64,000 nucleotides of DNA from Brenneria salicis ATCC 15712 = DSM 30166 (GCF_003315515.1 NZ_QNRY01000001.1:186001-250000), one strand, 5' to 3'. Shown: positions 52,764-63,492, counted from the first letter of the stretch. Notes: a model not told the origin generated them from the sequence alone. Translations and numbers: made by a program.

Positions 52764-53633
52764 ATGAAAATAACCGTTCTTGGTTGCGGCGCCCTCGGTC
52801 AGTTATGGCTTGCCGCCCTGAATCAACAGGGACACGACGTTCAGGGGTGGCTGCGTATCCCGCAACCTTTTTGCTCCGTCAATGTGACCATGCTGAATGG
52901 TCATCACTGTAATCTGAACCTGACGGCGAACGATCCGGATCATCTGGCGCATAGCGAACTCTTGCTGGTAACGCTGAAAGCCTGGCAGGTTTCCAATGCC
53001 GTCGCCGCATTGCTGCCGCAACTCAATCCGCATTGCACCATTTTGCTGTTGCATAACGGTATGGGTACGCTTGAAGAATTGCCCGCGCACCAGCAACCGT
53101 TGATTGTCGGTATTACCACTCACGCGGCGCGGCGCGATGCCACCACGGTGGTGCATGTGGCCGCCGGCACCACCCATATCGGCTCAATGAAGAATGGCGA
53201 ACAGCAAAGCCAGTTTGCCGAGATTCTGCACCAGGCATTACCTGACGTCGCCTGGCACAATAACATCACGGCGACGTGTTGGCTTAAACTGGCCGCGAAC
53301 TGCGTCATCAATCCGTTGACCGCCATCTACCATTGCACCAATGGTGAATTACAGGCTTATTCAGCGCAGATCCAAACGCTTTGTCAGGAAATTGCCGATG
53401 TGATGGATCGCGAAGGATTCCATACATCGCGCGACAGTTTGCAAATCTATATTGGCCAAATTATTCAGAATACGGCAGCCAATACGTCATCAATGCTGCA
53501 AGACATTATCGGGCAGCGTCATACCGAAATTGACTACATTACCGGTTATCTATTGCGCCGAGCTCGCGTCCACGGCCTGACACTGCCCGAAAACAGCCGC
53601 CTCTTTGAACAAATCAAGCGTAAGGAAAATTAA
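52764..53633 (+). CDS. panE: 2-dehydropantoate 2-reductase
   Basis: A 289-residue NADPH-dependent ketopantoate reductase of pantothenate and CoA synthesis. The nucleotide-binding loop is [13 protein letters not shown] (3-15); [12 protein letters not shown] carries the conserved Asn; the catalytic Lys is in [17 protein letters not shown] and the substrate-binding NTSSMLQDI lies near the C terminus. AAGGGAGAG precedes the ATG. yajL starts one base after its stop. Confidence 0.96.
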   Translation: MKITVLGCGALGQLWLAALNQQGHDVQGWLRIPQPFCSVNVTMLNGHHCNLNLTANDPDHLAHSELLLVTLKAWQVSNAVAALLPQLNPHCTILLLHNGMGTLEELPAHQQPLIVGITTHAARRDATTVVHVAAGTTHIGSMKNGEQQSQFAEILHQALPDVAWHNNITATCWLKLAANCVINPLTAIYHCTNGELQAYSAQIQTLCQEIADVMDREGFHTSRDSLQIYIGQIIQNTAANTSSMLQDIIGQRHTEIDYITGYLLRRARVHGLTLPENSRLFEQIKRKEN

Positions 53634-53634
53634 T

Positions 53635-54225
53635 ATGAGCGCATCGGTGCTGGTATGTCTGGCTCCTGGTAGTGAAGAAATCGAAGCCGTCACGACTATC
53701 GACCTGCTGGTCAGAGCGGGAATTCAGGTCACGCTTGCCAGCGTTGCCAATGACGGTAACCTGGAAATCGCCTGTTCCCGCGGCGTGCGATTACTGGCGG
53801 ATGCGCCATTGGTAAAAGTGGCGGATCGTCATTTTGACGCGCTGGTGTTACCCGGCGGGCTAAAAGGGGCCGAATGTTTTCGTGATAGTCCAATTTTGGT
53901 GGAGTGTATTCGTCAGGCCAATCAGGATGGAAAAATTGTGGCGGCGATGTGTGCGACGCCCGCGCTGGTGCTTGAATACCATCAGCTTTTCCCGATCGGC
54001 AATATGACCGGTTTCCCGGATTTAAAAGATAAGATCGCCGCCGAAAAATGGATGGAAAAACGGGTGGTTTACGATCCGCGGGTCAATCTCTTAACCACCC
54101 AAGGGCCGGGAACCAGCATGGATTTTGCCCTGAAACTGATCGACCTGTTGCTGGGCAAGGAAAAAGCGGCAGAAGTCGCCGCGCAACTGGTACTGCCGCC
54201 CGGTATTTACAACTATCGGGATTGA
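53635..54225 (+). CDS. yajL: Protein/nucleotide deglycase YajL (DJ-1 superfamily)
   Basis: A 196-residue DJ-1/ThiJ family protein that repairs glyoxal-modified proteins and nucleotides and protects against oxidative stress. The conserved Cys is in [14 protein letters not shown] (about 106), the nearby Glu in GSEEIEAVT, and [13 protein letters not shown] forms the nucleophile-elbow neighbourhood. The ATG at 53635, just after panE, gives [15 protein letters not shown]; the frame extends 10 codons into panE. In E. coli thiI follows, but here a new module is inserted. Confidence 0.95.
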   Translation: MSASVLVCLAPGSEEIEAVTTIDLLVRAGIQVTLASVANDGNLEIACSRGVRLLADAPLVKVADRHFDALVLPGGLKGAECFRDSPILVECIRQANQDGKIVAAMCATPALVLEYHQLFPIGNMTGFPDLKDKIAAEKWMEKRVVYDPRVNLLTTQGPGTSMDFALKLIDLLLGKEKAAEVAAQLVLPPGIYNYRD

Positions 54226-54275
54226 TCGGCCGCCTTTCCGATCCATCCAGGCAATACCGAAGCGTACTTCTCCCT

Positions 54276-55376
54276 TTAACAAACCACGGCAGGGTTCGCC
54301 GCTTTCAACAGCCGATAAAGCGCCCGGGGATCAAGCGCCTTACAGATCCCCTTTGGTTTCTGCATCGCGGTGTCTTCCGCAGCCAACATAGCATTGACAA
54401 TCGCTTCATGCGTGCTTTCCACCGCCGCCAGATAAATCTCGTCGAAGCACTCATCATTTACATAGTGGAAAGATTGATGGGCCGCTGAAAGCTGAGGCAG
54501 CGGCGCGGCATTCGCGGTGCTAAACGCCAGAAAGATATCCCCGGAGTTATTCCCGCCGGGGCTACCCGATTGCGAGATCCCCAGCCCGGCACGTCTGGCC
54601 AGACGCTGTAACTGATGCGGCATCATCGGCGCATCGGTCGCCAGTATCACAATGATCGAACCACGTTCTCGCGTCAGTGCCTCCGGCGGTTCGTCATCAA
54701 TCATTTTACCCAGTGGAACACCAAACAGATTAAACCACGAGCGCTGGCCGTAATTCGCCTGCACTAAAGCGCCTAACATATATTTTTCATCCCCGATATA
54801 AAAACAGCGCGAAGCTGTTCCGGTTCCACCTTTAAATCCATAACAAATCATACCATTACCGCCGCCCACATTTCCTTCCGCCACCGGCCCGTCATGCGCG
54901 GAATTCAACGCGGCAAGAGCATCATCAACGGTCACATGCAATCCATTGATATCGTTGATAACGCCATCATAGGTTTCGGCAACGACCGGCATCGCCCAGA
55001 TATGATGCTGCTCCCAGACATCATGGTAACGCTCAATCATCCAGCGCACGGCGGCCTGATGCACTGTGCCCGTGGAATGCGTATTGGTCAGACAAATGGG
55101 GCCGACAAAATAACCGCCATCCTTTATCCAGTGGGTGCCGGTCATTTCGCCATTACCATTGAGCGCATGATAGCCTGCCCAAACCGGCTGCGGCTCAGTT
55201 TGATGACCACGCGGTAAAATGGCGCTAACACCCGTTTTAATTTGTTTTCCAGTCTGGCTGGTACCATTTATGGTCTGGTAGCCAACCAACACCCCCGGCA
55301 CATCGGTAATCGCATTATGGGTTCCCGTCTGGCCTGCGAATTTTAATCCCAACTGACGCGCTCTTGGTTTAGACAT
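54276..55376 (-). CDS. P1-family (S58, DmpA-like) self-processing aminopeptidase
   Basis: A 366-residue Ntn-hydrolase-like peptidase. The family cleaves itself before a Ser that becomes the N-terminal nucleophile of the beta chain; here RERGSIIVILATDAP predicts cleavage between Gly239 and Ser240, matching DmpA (249/250). Other hallmarks are ITDVPGVLVGYQT, GNVGGGNGMICYGFKGGTGTASR and GGNNSGDIFLAFST. Members release N-terminal D- or L-amino acids, amides or beta-amino acids. No signal peptide, so it acts on imported substrates. It ends an operon with the four ABC transporter genes upstream. Confidence 0.9.
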   Translation of the reverse strand: MSKPRARQLGLKFAGQTGTHNAITDVPGVLVGYQTINGTSQTGKQIKTGVSAILPRGHQTEPQPVWAGYHALNGNGEMTGTHWIKDGGYFVGPICLTNTHSTGTVHQAAVRWMIERYHDVWEQHHIWAMPVVAETYDGVINDINGLHVTVDDALAALNSAHDGPVAEGNVGGGNGMICYGFKGGTGTASRCFYIGDEKYMLGALVQANYGQRSWFNLFGVPLGKMIDDEPPEALTRERGSIIVILATDAPMMPHQLQRLARRAGLGISQSGSPGGNNSGDIFLAFSTANAAPLPQLSAAHQSFHYVNDECFDEIYLAAVESTHEAIVNAMLAAEDTAMQKPKGICKALDPRALYRLLKAANPAVVC

Positions 55377-55387
55377 AACTATTTCCT

Positions 55388-56230
55388 TTAATCCTGTACA
55401 CGCCGGCTTCTTATATAGAGCCCGACAGCCGCGATAAATAAAGAGCCAAGAATTAATAACGTCGCAATCACATTGATTTCCGGTTTTATTCCCCGCCTGA
55501 TCATGCCGTATATCTGTACCGGCAGCGTAGTGGCGTCGACGCCGGAAATAAAATAAGTAATAACCAGATCATCCAGCGAAATAATAAAAGCCAGCAATGC
55601 GCCGCCAATCACACTGGGCAGAATCATTGGTAATGTAATTCGTCTGAACGTTATCCATCTCGTCGCGCCCAAATCCGCCGACGCCTCCTCCAACCGGGAG
55701 TCCATGCCCGCTAGCCGTGCGCTGACAATGAGAAAAACGTAACTGCACAAGAATGTACAATGGCCGATAATAATGGATATTTTCCCCAACGTAATCCCGA
55801 CATTAACAAAAAATATCAATAATGCGATCCCCAGAACGATATCCGGCATCATCATCGGCATATATAACAGCAACCGATAAAAGCCTTGTAGTCTAAAGCG
55901 ATATCGTGCCAGCGCCAAGGCGGTTGTCGTGCCGATGATCGTCGATATGATGGTGGTGCTTAGTGAAATAACCAGACTATTTTTCAGCGCCTGCAGTAAT
56001 TGATTGGTCGAATCGATATATAACGCACTTTCATTTAATTTATTGTCAAAACCAAACAATGACAAATACCAGTCAAAACTGAATCCCTGCCAAATCATCA
56101 TATTGATAGGGTTAGCGTTAAATGAATAGATCACAATCAATAAAATTGGACAATAAAGAAAAATAAAAAAGGCAAGACCATAAAGATCCAGCGACCACTT
56201 CATCCAGCGAGTAAAGATATGCTTTTTCAT
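55388..56230 (-). CDS. PotC-type ABC transporter permease
   Basis: A 280-residue inner-membrane permease of the binding-protein-dependent family with six helices and the EAA loop EEASADLGATRWITFRRITLPMILPSVIGG (about 175-205), which contacts the ATPase. Closest in type to PotC/YdcV of spermidine and putrescine importers. It lies 11 bases before the peptidase gene and 26 bases after the other permease, in one operon. Confidence 0.92.
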   Translation of the reverse strand: MKKHIFTRWMKWSLDLYGLAFFIFLYCPILLIVIYSFNANPINMMIWQGFSFDWYLSLFGFDNKLNESALYIDSTNQLLQALKNSLVISLSTTIISTIIGTTTALALARYRFRLQGFYRLLLYMPMMMPDIVLGIALLIFFVNVGITLGKISIIIGHCTFLCSYVFLIVSARLAGMDSRLEEASADLGATRWITFRRITLPMILPSVIGGALLAFIISLDDLVITYFISGVDATTLPVQIYGMIRRGIKPEINVIATLLILGSLFIAAVGLYIRSRRVQD

Positions 56231-56256
56231 ACGTTACCCTATTTAATCTGACTGAC

Positions 56257-57147
56257 CTAATCAATACCAGAACGATGCTGAGTGAGGTAAAAATTGAGTA
56301 TCAGTACGCATAACACCATTAACATTAACAACATTGATATGGCAGAGCCAAAAGGCCAGTTGCGGGCGGACAAGAATTGCTGCTCGATCAGACTGCCGAC
56401 CATAATGACTTTGGCGCCGCCAAGTAATGAGGGAACAATAAAATTGCCTAATACCGGAATAAAAACCATCACCGAACCGGCAATAATACCGGGCAACGTT
56501 AATGGGAAAGTGATGCGCCAGAAGGTTTGCCAGTAATTGGCGCCCAGATCATAAGAGGCATAAATCAAACTCCGATCAATCTTTTCCACACTGGCATAAA
56601 CCGGCAAAAACATAAAAGGAATATAGATATAAATCATACCGATTAATACGGCGGTCTCTGTATAAATAAGATTAAGCGGTTGCTCGGCAAACCCAATACG
56701 CTGTAAAAAATTATTAAGAAATCCGGTTGGCCGTAGAATAAGCACCCACGCATACAGCCGGACAACCAGGCTGGCGAAAAAAGGCAGTGTAATCAGAAAT
56801 AACAAAAAATTACGCACCTTTACCGGCTTGCTGCTTACCCAGAAAGCGATGGGGTAACAGATAAGCAAAGAAATAACGACACTGGTTAACGCAATGCGTA
56901 TTGAGGTAACAATGATCTCCAGATACAGAATATCGAACGCTTCAAATTGACCATCAGCCCAGCCTAATATCCGGCCATAATTATCGGAATAGAAATTCCA
57001 TTCCACGCCGCCATACAGTCCAGGGGTTAGCAAACTAAACAGGATCATGATAGCCAGCGGTATTAAAAAGAATCCGCCCAGCAGTAGCGTGATCGGTGAT
57101 AATAACCCGATCAATCTCACTTTATGCATGAAAGCCAGGTTAAACAT
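56257..57147 (-). CDS. PotB-type ABC transporter permease
   Basis: A 296-residue permease with six helices and the EAA loop YASYDLGANYWQTFWRITFPLTLPGIIAG, PotB/YdcU-like. The ATG at 57147 overlaps the ATPase stop region by 8 bases and has AGGAGG six bases upstream; the frame extends 15 codons further inside the ATPase gene. Confidence 0.9.
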   Translation of the reverse strand: MFNLAFMHKVRLIGLLSPITLLLGGFFLIPLAIMILFSLLTPGLYGGVEWNFYSDNYGRILGWADGQFEAFDILYLEIIVTSIRIALTSVVISLLICYPIAFWVSSKPVKVRNFLLFLITLPFFASLVVRLYAWVLILRPTGFLNNFLQRIGFAEQPLNLIYTETAVLIGMIYIYIPFMFLPVYASVEKIDRSLIYASYDLGANYWQTFWRITFPLTLPGIIAGSVMVFIPVLGNFIVPSLLGGAKVIMVGSLIEQQFLSARNWPFGSAISMLLMLMVLCVLILNFYLTQHRSGID

Positions 57148-58285
57148 TCGCATCCTCCTGACAAGGTAATAAATGACAGGAAGCGATGTCATACCAGAGC
57201 GTAATGGTATCGCCAGATTTGAATGCGTGCTCTGTCGTCAATGAACGATTACCAATTAATACCTTAAGCGATTCATTTTTTCCTGAATCAAAAATGACCT
57301 CAATGTCTTTTCCCATGAAGATGACTTGCCGAATAATACCGTCAATTCTGGCGTATTGAACATTATCGTCATTGGGTTTTTGCAAAAGAAAATGTTGCGG
57401 CCGCAACAATAACTGCCAGCGCGCGCCCCGTTTATAGACAACGCCGGCTTTCACCCTGGCGTTAAAAACATCGCCAGCCAGACTGGTTAATACCAAATGA
57501 TCCGGCGCGATATCAGTAATACAGACATCGATCAGATTGCTTTCGCCAATAAAACCAGCCACAAAGCGATTTGCGGGTTGATCATAAATCGCCGTCGGAT
57601 CGCCGTTTTGCTGAATTTTTCCGCCGTTCAGCACAATAATGCGATCTGACATGGTCAGGGCTTCTTCCTGATCATGGGTGACGAAAATAAAAGAGATTTT
57701 CAGTTCAGTTTGCAGTCGCTTAAGCTCAAGCTGCATATTTTGCCGCAGATGACGATCTAATGCCGACAGAGGTTCATCTAACAATAACAATGTCGGCCGG
57801 TTGACTATCGCCCTGGCCAGCGCCACTCGCTGCTGCTGACCGCCGGAGAGTTGCGAGGGCTTGCGCTTTTCCATACCCAGCATCCCCACCATCTCAAGCG
57901 TTTCGGCCACCCGGCGATTGCGCTCACTCCGCAGCACGCCCTGCACATCCAACCCGTAGCCCACATTATCGGCAATATTCAGATGCGGAAATAAAGCATA
58001 ACTCTGAAATACGGTATTTACCGGCCGCCGGTGGGCGGGAATATCATTAGCCTTGTTTCCCAGTATTTGCAATTCACCACTGTCCAGCGACTCAAATCCA
58101 CTGATAACTCTGAGCAACGTGGTTTTTCCACACCCGGACGGCCCCAGCAATGTGACAAATTCATTATCCCGCACTTGCAAATTAATGCCGTCCAGGGCTT
58201 TGACATTCCCCCCTTCCGGCGTCTGATAGTATTTGACGGCATTATCCAACGTAACAACCGAACGGAAGTTATGGCTATCATTCAT
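57140..58285 (-). CDS. PotA-type ABC transporter ATP-binding protein
   Basis: A 381-residue ATPase: Walker A GPSGCGKTT (about 48-56), Q-loop VFQSYALFPHL, signature LSGGQQQRVALARA, Walker B LLLLDEPLSALD, H-loop FVTHDQEEAL, followed by a C-terminal TOBE domain (about 285-375). The ATG at 58285 gives MNDSHNFRSVVTLDNAVKYYQ; the 36-codon upstream extension overlaps the binding-protein gene and is unlikely to be used. Confidence 0.93.
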   Translation of the reverse strand: MNDSHNFRSVVTLDNAVKYYQTPEGGNVKALDGINLQVRDNEFVTLLGPSGCGKTTLLRVISGFESLDSGELQILGNKANDIPAHRRPVNTVFQSYALFPHLNIADNVGYGLDVQGVLRSERNRRVAETLEMVGMLGMEKRKPSQLSGGQQQRVALARAIVNRPTLLLLDEPLSALDRHLRQNMQLELKRLQTELKISFIFVTHDQEEALTMSDRIIVLNGGKIQQNGDPTAIYDQPANRFVAGFIGESNLIDVCITDIAPDHLVLTSLAGDVFNARVKAGVVYKRGARWQLLLRPQHFLLQKPNDDNVQYARIDGIIRQVIFMGKDIEVIFDSGKNESLKVLIGNRSLTTEHAFKSGDTITLWYDIASCHLLPCQEDANV

Positions 58286-58325
58286 AATTACTCCGGCGTG
58301 GGTAAGTAAAAAATAAAGAGCTACA

Positions 58326-59378
58326 TTAATTCGCGCTGCGGAACCGGGTCCAGACACGATCGTACTGGCGCAAATAGGGACCCAGATCCTCAAATATTTG
58401 CAGCCGATCTCTGACTTCCGCCGACGGGTTGGCCGCCGGATTGTTTTTTAAACTTGCCGGTAATAAATCAATCGCTTTACGATTGGGTATGCCATTCATT
58501 TGCTGAGCCGTGTTCATTGCCGCAATTTCCGGTTTCAGAAAGAATTGCATGAATTTTTTAGCATTCTCTTTATTTGGCGCATTTTTTAGCACACACATAT
58601 TTTCCTGATACATGGTGGCTCCCTCTTCGGGAATAACATAGGCGAGATTATCGGGATCCTGAGAGACGTACATCAGCGCGCCGACAAAATAATGCGCGGC
58701 AGCGACATCGCCGGACTGAACTAACGGAATACTTTCATAAGTGAAGGCTGATATCAGCGGCTTTTTCGCCGTCAGCCAGTCAGCCGCCAGTTTTAAATCA
58801 TCGCTGCTGTGGGTATTGACCGATTTATTATTGACGATAAGCCCAACGCTAAGCGTTTCGCGCATATCATCAAGCATAATGACCTTTTTGCCGCGCTCCG
58901 CTTCGGCAAAAAAATCACGCCAGGACGTGATGGGTTTATCTACCTTGTTTTTATTATAGAAAATGCCGACGCTGCCCCAGGCATACGGCAGACAATATTC
59001 CCCTTTGGGGTCTGTTTTGGCGCGCAAAAACTGCGGATCAATATTGCTGAAGTCTGCGACCTGATTGATATCCGTTTTTTCCAGCAACTTGAGCGTTGCC
59101 ATAACATCCTGCATATGAACCGAAGGAAAGACGATATCGTAACCACTGGCGCCCGCCTGAATCTTGGCCAGCATCTCTTCATTATTGCCATACGTATCCA
59201 GTTTCACCTTGATGCCGGTTTCCTGGGTAAACGCCGTCAATACCGCCGGATTAATATAATCTCCCCAGTTATACAGTCGTAACTCACCATCAGCGTATGC
59301 CGACAGACTGGTCAGCATGGCGGATGCCAGCACAGATAAACAGATACGCTTAGCGGTTTTTGCAACACGAATAGACAT
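58326..59378 (-). CDS. PotD-type periplasmic substrate-binding protein
   Basis: A 350-residue binding protein with a signal peptide (MSIRVAKTAKRICLSVLASAMLTSLSAYA, cleavage about 29). ELRLYNWGDYINPAVLTAFTQETGIKV and the LPYAWGSVGIFYNKNKV segment are typical of spermidine/putrescine-binding PotD/PotF, but ligand residues cannot be assigned from sequence alone. GGAGAG precedes the ATG; the frame continues 57 codons upstream without sense. First gene of the transporter-peptidase operon, divergent from the RpiR regulator. Confidence 0.92.
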   Translation of the reverse strand: MSIRVAKTAKRICLSVLASAMLTSLSAYADGELRLYNWGDYINPAVLTAFTQETGIKVKLDTYGNNEEMLAKIQAGASGYDIVFPSVHMQDVMATLKLLEKTDINQVADFSNIDPQFLRAKTDPKGEYCLPYAWGSVGIFYNKNKVDKPITSWRDFFAEAERGKKVIMLDDMRETLSVGLIVNNKSVNTHSSDDLKLAADWLTAKKPLISAFTYESIPLVQSGDVAAAHYFVGALMYVSQDPDNLAYVIPEEGATMYQENMCVLKNAPNKENAKKFMQFFLKPEIAAMNTAQQMNGIPNRKAIDLLPASLKNNPAANPSAEVRDRLQIFEDLGPYLRQYDRVWTRFRSAN

Positions 59379-59614
59379 ATTGACTCTCCGTCTGAGTGGC
59401 GACTGCCTTGAGATATCAGACAAATAAACCATCCCTGATAAGACAGACGCCGGATTGAACGGCTGATAGAAACATGATGTGTGACAGGCTTCATCTTTGC
59501 TACCAGCGAAATTTATGACATATTTATGTCTTCGCTCAACAGACTGCAATCTTTATGCCATTACAAAGCATTTAATGGTATTTATTTACCAAAATAATAT
59601 CAAAAGGTATTTTG

Positions 59615-60478
59615 ATGTCAGAAGATCAACCGGGTGGACGTATGATTACAGAAAGAATAGAAAGTCTGGATGGCAAGCTAACCCCGGCGGAACGCACCCT
59701 GTGGGCCTATATCCAGGCCAATCTGGAAGGGATTGCGTTTGAAAATGGTGCAACCCTTGCCCAAAAAAGTGGCGTTAGCCCCAATACCGTCAGCCGCTTT
59801 CTGCGACGCCTGGGCTATAAAGGATTACAGGGTCTGAAAGAAGATCTGCGTGATGACGTCCGGGTTCAGTCATTGCTGAACACCACATTGCTGTCACGGG
59901 TTGAACAGCAATCGGATGACTTGAGCATCCATCTCAATAAAGAGATCGATGCGCTGGTTAAATTCTGGGAACAGCTTTGCAGCCAGCATTGGCAGGAGAT
60001 TGTCGATCGCGTCCGCCATGCGGAGAAAGTGTTTATCTGTGGTTTTCAGACCATTCGCGGGATGGCGGAGGATTTCTCCAATCGCTTGTCCCTTGTCCGC
60101 TCGGATGTTGAATTTCTGGATTTATACAGCGGCGTGCTGGGGCAATGGCTGGATAGCTATGAAAAGCGTTGCTGCGTCATTTTAATCGACATTGCGCCTT
60201 ACGCCGAGGTCGGGGTCGCTTTTGCCAATGAATGTATAAAAGATAACGCCGATCTGGTGGTTTTTACCGATGAGTATGGCATTGCCAAATATATGAATAC
60301 GCCCTACATCGTGACCATGACCACTAAAACCGGGTTGATTCTGGAATCAACCGGTGGTTTAGCCAGCGCCCTCAATGTGTTGCTGCATTGTGTCGCCTCT
60401 AAAAATAAAGTGCAACTTAAACAGCGACTTGAGGCGTATGAAAATCGGGTGAAATGTCTGAAGCTTTATCGCTCATAA
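59615..60478 (+). CDS. RpiR/MurR-family transcriptional regulator
   Basis: A 287-residue regulator: N-terminal RpiR helix-turn-helix (about 10-85; LTPAERTLWAYIQANLEGIAFENGATLAQKSGVSPNTVSRFLRRLGYKG) and a C-terminal SIS domain (about 115-255; VFICGFQTIRGMAEDFSNRL, then VILIDIAPYAEVGVAFA). SIS domains usually sense phosphosugars. Divergent from the ABC operon with a 236-bp gap, it most likely controls it. The ATG at 59615 is one codon after a TTG; an ATG at 59642 is a second possibility. Confidence 0.9.
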   Translation: MSEDQPGGRMITERIESLDGKLTPAERTLWAYIQANLEGIAFENGATLAQKSGVSPNTVSRFLRRLGYKGLQGLKEDLRDDVRVQSLLNTTLLSRVEQQSDDLSIHLNKEIDALVKFWEQLCSQHWQEIVDRVRHAEKVFICGFQTIRGMAEDFSNRLSLVRSDVEFLDLYSGVLGQWLDSYEKRCCVILIDIAPYAEVGVAFANECIKDNADLVVFTDEYGIAKYMNTPYIVTMTTKTGLILESTGGLASALNVLLHCVASKNKVQLKQRLEAYENRVKCLKLYRS

Positions 60479-60484
60479 AGCAGT

Positions 60485-60514
60485 CCCTGCCCTGATCCCA
60501 AGATCAGGACAGGG
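60485..60514. terminator. Hairpin between convergent rpiR-family gene and thiI
   Basis: CCCTG-C-CCTGATC pairs with GATCAGG-A-CAGGG (one mismatch) around CCAA. No T-run on either side, so its strength is uncertain. Confidence 0.6.
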
Positions 60515-60522
60515 CGGTGCGC

Positions 60523-61971
60523 TTACGGGCGATACACTTTTACGTTAGTGAACCCTTGCTCACGCAGATAAAGCGCTTGTAAGCGGCTCATCACGCCGCG
60601 CTCGCAATAGAGCAGATAGGTTTTATTCTGATCCATAGAGCCGAACTGCGTGCTCAGCTTATAGAACGGCAGCGCCTTGACTTCTATCTCCGTCAGCGAC
60701 AACGGCTTATCTTCCTGTTCATCCGGCGCACGGATATCCAGCAGCACATCTGTCGGCGCAAACGCCACCACGGTTTCCACTTCAACCACTTCCTGCCGGG
60801 TTTGCTCGGCAATTTCACGGATATCAATATTGCGGGCTTCGCTGACGACCCGCTCCAGGATCGCAAAATCAAAGTGGCTTTCTTCCTCTTCAATTTTCGA
60901 CTTCACCGCTTTTACCGTCGGGCTTCTGGAGATCACGCCGCAATATTCCGGCATCGTTTTGGCGAAATCTTCCGTACCCAGTTCACGCGCTTGCTTGATG
61001 ATGTGCTCTTTGTCATGGGAAATCAGCGGACGCAAAATCAGCGTATCGGACGCGTTATCAATCAGACGCAGATTAGTGAGCGTCTGGCTGGAAACCTGAC
61101 CAAGCGCCTCTCCCGTCACCAGCGCCTGCACTCCATAGCGTTCCGCCATCTGCGACGCCGCACGCACCATCATACGTTTAAGCACCACGCCCATCTGACC
61201 ATCGTCGACTTTCTCCAGGATCTCACCGACCACCGGTTCAAAATCAATGGCGATAAATCGCACCCGGTGCGAACTGCCATAACGATTCCACAAATAGTGC
61301 GCCACCTGTTTAACGCCAATTTCATGCGCCGCGCCGCCCAGATTAAAGAAGCAGTAATGCACGCGGCAGCCGCGGCGCATCAACATATAGCTGGATACGC
61401 TCGAATCAAAACCGCCCGAAATCAGCGACAGCACATCTTCCTGCGTCCCGATCGGGAAACCGCCGAGCCCCTCATGGCGGGCGTTAATCAGCAGCAGACG
61501 CTCCTGATCGATTTCCAGATGAACCGTTATCTGCGGCGACGTGAGGTTCACCCGCGCCGTTTCGATATGCTGATTTAGGCCGCCGCCGACATAGCGTTCT
61601 ACGTCCTGAGAGCTAAAGTCATGCTTACCGCGGCGTTTTACCCGCACACAGAAGGTTTTTCCAACCAGTTGCTCGCGATACAGCGCCAGCGTCTGCTCAA
61701 AAATGTCGTGAACATCGGTATAGGTTCGCTCTTCAACATCAAGAATGTGATGGATGCCGGGGATCCGCGTCAATGCATTAAGGATGGCTTCACGCCGGCT
61801 TTCTTCTTTTGCCCGAACTTCGATATGATCCCAATGACGGACAATCGCCAGTGTTGCATCCTGGTGTTTTAAAATGTTGCGAATGTTACCGGTTAGAATT
61901 TTGATAAAACGCAACCGCACGGATTGGCTTTTGATGGTGATTTCCGGGAACAATTTAATGATAAACTTCAT
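60523..61971 (-). CDS. thiI: tRNA 4-thiouridine synthase / thiamine sulfurtransferase ThiI
   Basis: A 482-residue protein, exactly the E. coli length. Order: N-terminal ferredoxin-like plus THUMP domain (about 60-165) for tRNA binding, PP-loop ATPase ([16 protein letters not shown]), and a C-terminal rhodanese domain with the persulfide Cys in [17 protein letters not shown]. It adds sulfur to U8 of tRNAs, the near-UV sensor, and supplies sulfur for thiamine thiazole synthesis. Divergent from xseB-ispA-dxs as in E. coli. Confidence 0.97.
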   Translation of the reverse strand: MKFIIKLFPEITIKSQSVRLRFIKILTGNIRNILKHQDATLAIVRHWDHIEVRAKEESRREAILNALTRIPGIHHILDVEERTYTDVHDIFEQTLALYREQLVGKTFCVRVKRRGKHDFSSQDVERYVGGGLNQHIETARVNLTSPQITVHLEIDQERLLLINARHEGLGGFPIGTQEDVLSLISGGFDSSVSSYMLMRRGCRVHYCFFNLGGAAHEIGVKQVAHYLWNRYGSSHRVRFIAIDFEPVVGEILEKVDDGQMGVVLKRMMVRAASQMAERYGVQALVTGEALGQVSSQTLTNLRLIDNASDTLILRPLISHDKEHIIKQARELGTEDFAKTMPEYCGVISRSPTVKAVKSKIEEEESHFDFAILERVVSEARNIDIREIAEQTRQEVVEVETVVAFAPTDVLLDIRAPDEQEDKPLSLTEIEVKALPFYKLSTQFGSMDQNKTYLLYCERGVMSRLQALYLREQGFTNVKVYRP

Positions 61972-62222
61972 GGTGGCTGTCGTTACTTGGTCAGACAGCG
62001 GTAAATAAATTCACCGCTGAGCGCTAAAATCACGTTATCGGTAAAATCAGCATCACTAAGGAGGATTTTACCCATAGCATCCAGGGCGCGGAGTATATCA
62101 TTATATGAAGCTATACTGTGCGCTTTCACCGTATAATCGTATGGTCATCCTTGGGTGATCAAACGCAAAATAATGCTATGCCGCGATCAAGGTCGCAGCG
62201 TATAAATCAGGACTCAAAACCT

Positions 62223-62471
62223 ATGCCCAAAAAAACAGCGCTGCCGGTCAGCTTTGAAAACGCACTGAACGAACTGGAAAAAATCGTTACCCGGCTGGAA
62301 TCGGGCGAGTTGCCGTTGGAAGAGGCGCTGAATGCGTTTGAGCATGGAATACAGTTGGCGCGTCAGGGTCAGCAGACATTACAGCAGGCGGAACAACGGG
62401 TACAGATCCTGCTGAGCGACGAACCGGATGCAACTTTGTCGCCGTTTAGCCCGGATAGTGAATCGCTATGA
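62223..62471 (+). CDS. xseB: Exodeoxyribonuclease VII small subunit
   Basis: An 82-residue small subunit that binds XseA several-fold to form the single-strand nuclease. Coiled-coil helix pair: [39 protein letters not shown] is the family signature. The ATG at 62223 gives the usual [12 protein letters not shown] start; the frame runs 35 codons upstream without support. Overlaps ispA by 4 bases (ATGA), so translation is probably coupled. Confidence 0.95.
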   Translation: MPKKTALPVSFENALNELEKIVTRLESGELPLEEALNAFEHGIQLARQGQQTLQQAEQRVQILLSDEPDATLSPFSPDSESL

Positions 62472-63379
62472 CCGATTTCACAACGCAGTTGAATGCTCAC
62501 TACCAGCGTACAAACCGTGTATTAAGCCACTATCTCGCCGCTCTTCCCTTTCAGAGTAGTCCACTGGTTAACGCCATGGGTTATGGTGCATTGTTGGGCG
62601 GCAAGCGGCTGCGGCCATTTCTGGTCTATAGCACAGGTGAACTGTTCGGCGTGTCTTTGGCAAGCCTGGATGCGCCAGCCGCGGCGGTGGAATGTATTCA
62701 TGCCTATTCGTTAATCCATGATGACCTGCCGGCAATGGACGATGATGATTTGCGCCGCGGTCAGCCGACCTGCCACATTAAATTTGGCGAAGCCAGCGCT
62801 ATTCTGGCCGGCGATGCGCTGCAAACGCTGGCCTTTTCTATTTTGGCCGATGTCCCCATGCCGCAGGTTGCCGATCGCGATCGGCTGGCGATGTTGTCCG
62901 AACTGGCGCAGGCCAGCGGCGTGGCCGGTATGTGTGGCGGACAGGCGCTGGATCTGGCCGCGGAAGGCCATCAGGTGGATTTAGCCGCGCTGGAGCAAAT
63001 TCACCGTCACAAGACGGGCGCCTTGATCAGAGCGGCGGTAAGGCTGGGCGCGTTGGCGGCAGGCGAAACGGGCCGTGCCGCGTTGCCGTATCTTGATCGC
63101 TACGCCAATGCGATCGGTCTGGCCTTTCAGGTGCAGGACGATATATTGGATGTGGTGGGCGATACCGCCACGCTTGGCAAGCATCAGGGTGCCGATCAAC
63201 AGTTGGGTAAAAGCACTTATCCCGGTTTATTGGGGCTGGAGAAGGCGCGTGAAAAAGCATGGGATCTCTATCAGGAATCACTGGACTCTTTGGATGATTT
63301 AGCGGCCTCCAGTCCGATACCATTGGACATCGCGCCATTACAGGCGTTGGCGAATTTCATCGTTGAGCGCGATAAATAA
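62468..63379 (+). CDS. ispA: Farnesyl diphosphate synthase (geranyltranstransferase)
   Basis: A 303-residue all-helical prenyltransferase making C15 farnesyl diphosphate from IPP and DMAPP/GPP. First Asp-rich motif [17 protein letters not shown] (about 82-98), second [13 protein letters not shown] (about 220-232), plus [11 protein letters not shown] near the N terminus. Second gene of xseB-ispA-dxs. Confidence 0.97.
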   Translation: MTDFTTQLNAHYQRTNRVLSHYLAALPFQSSPLVNAMGYGALLGGKRLRPFLVYSTGELFGVSLASLDAPAAAVECIHAYSLIHDDLPAMDDDDLRRGQPTCHIKFGEASAILAGDALQTLAFSILADVPMPQVADRDRLAMLSELAQASGVAGMCGGQALDLAAEGHQVDLAALEQIHRHKTGALIRAAVRLGALAAGETGRAALPYLDRYANAIGLAFQVQDDILDVVGDTATLGKHQGADQQLGKSTYPGLLGLEKAREKAWDLYQESLDSLDDLAASSPIPLDIAPLQALANFIVERDK

Positions 63380-63492
63380 TAAATTTCAACCTAATACCCG
63401 ATAGCTTTCGATATGCGATCAGACAGCAGCAACAACCGCTATCGCAACATTTTGAAAAATAAAAGGTATAAAAACCTCTGAATGAGTCTCTA

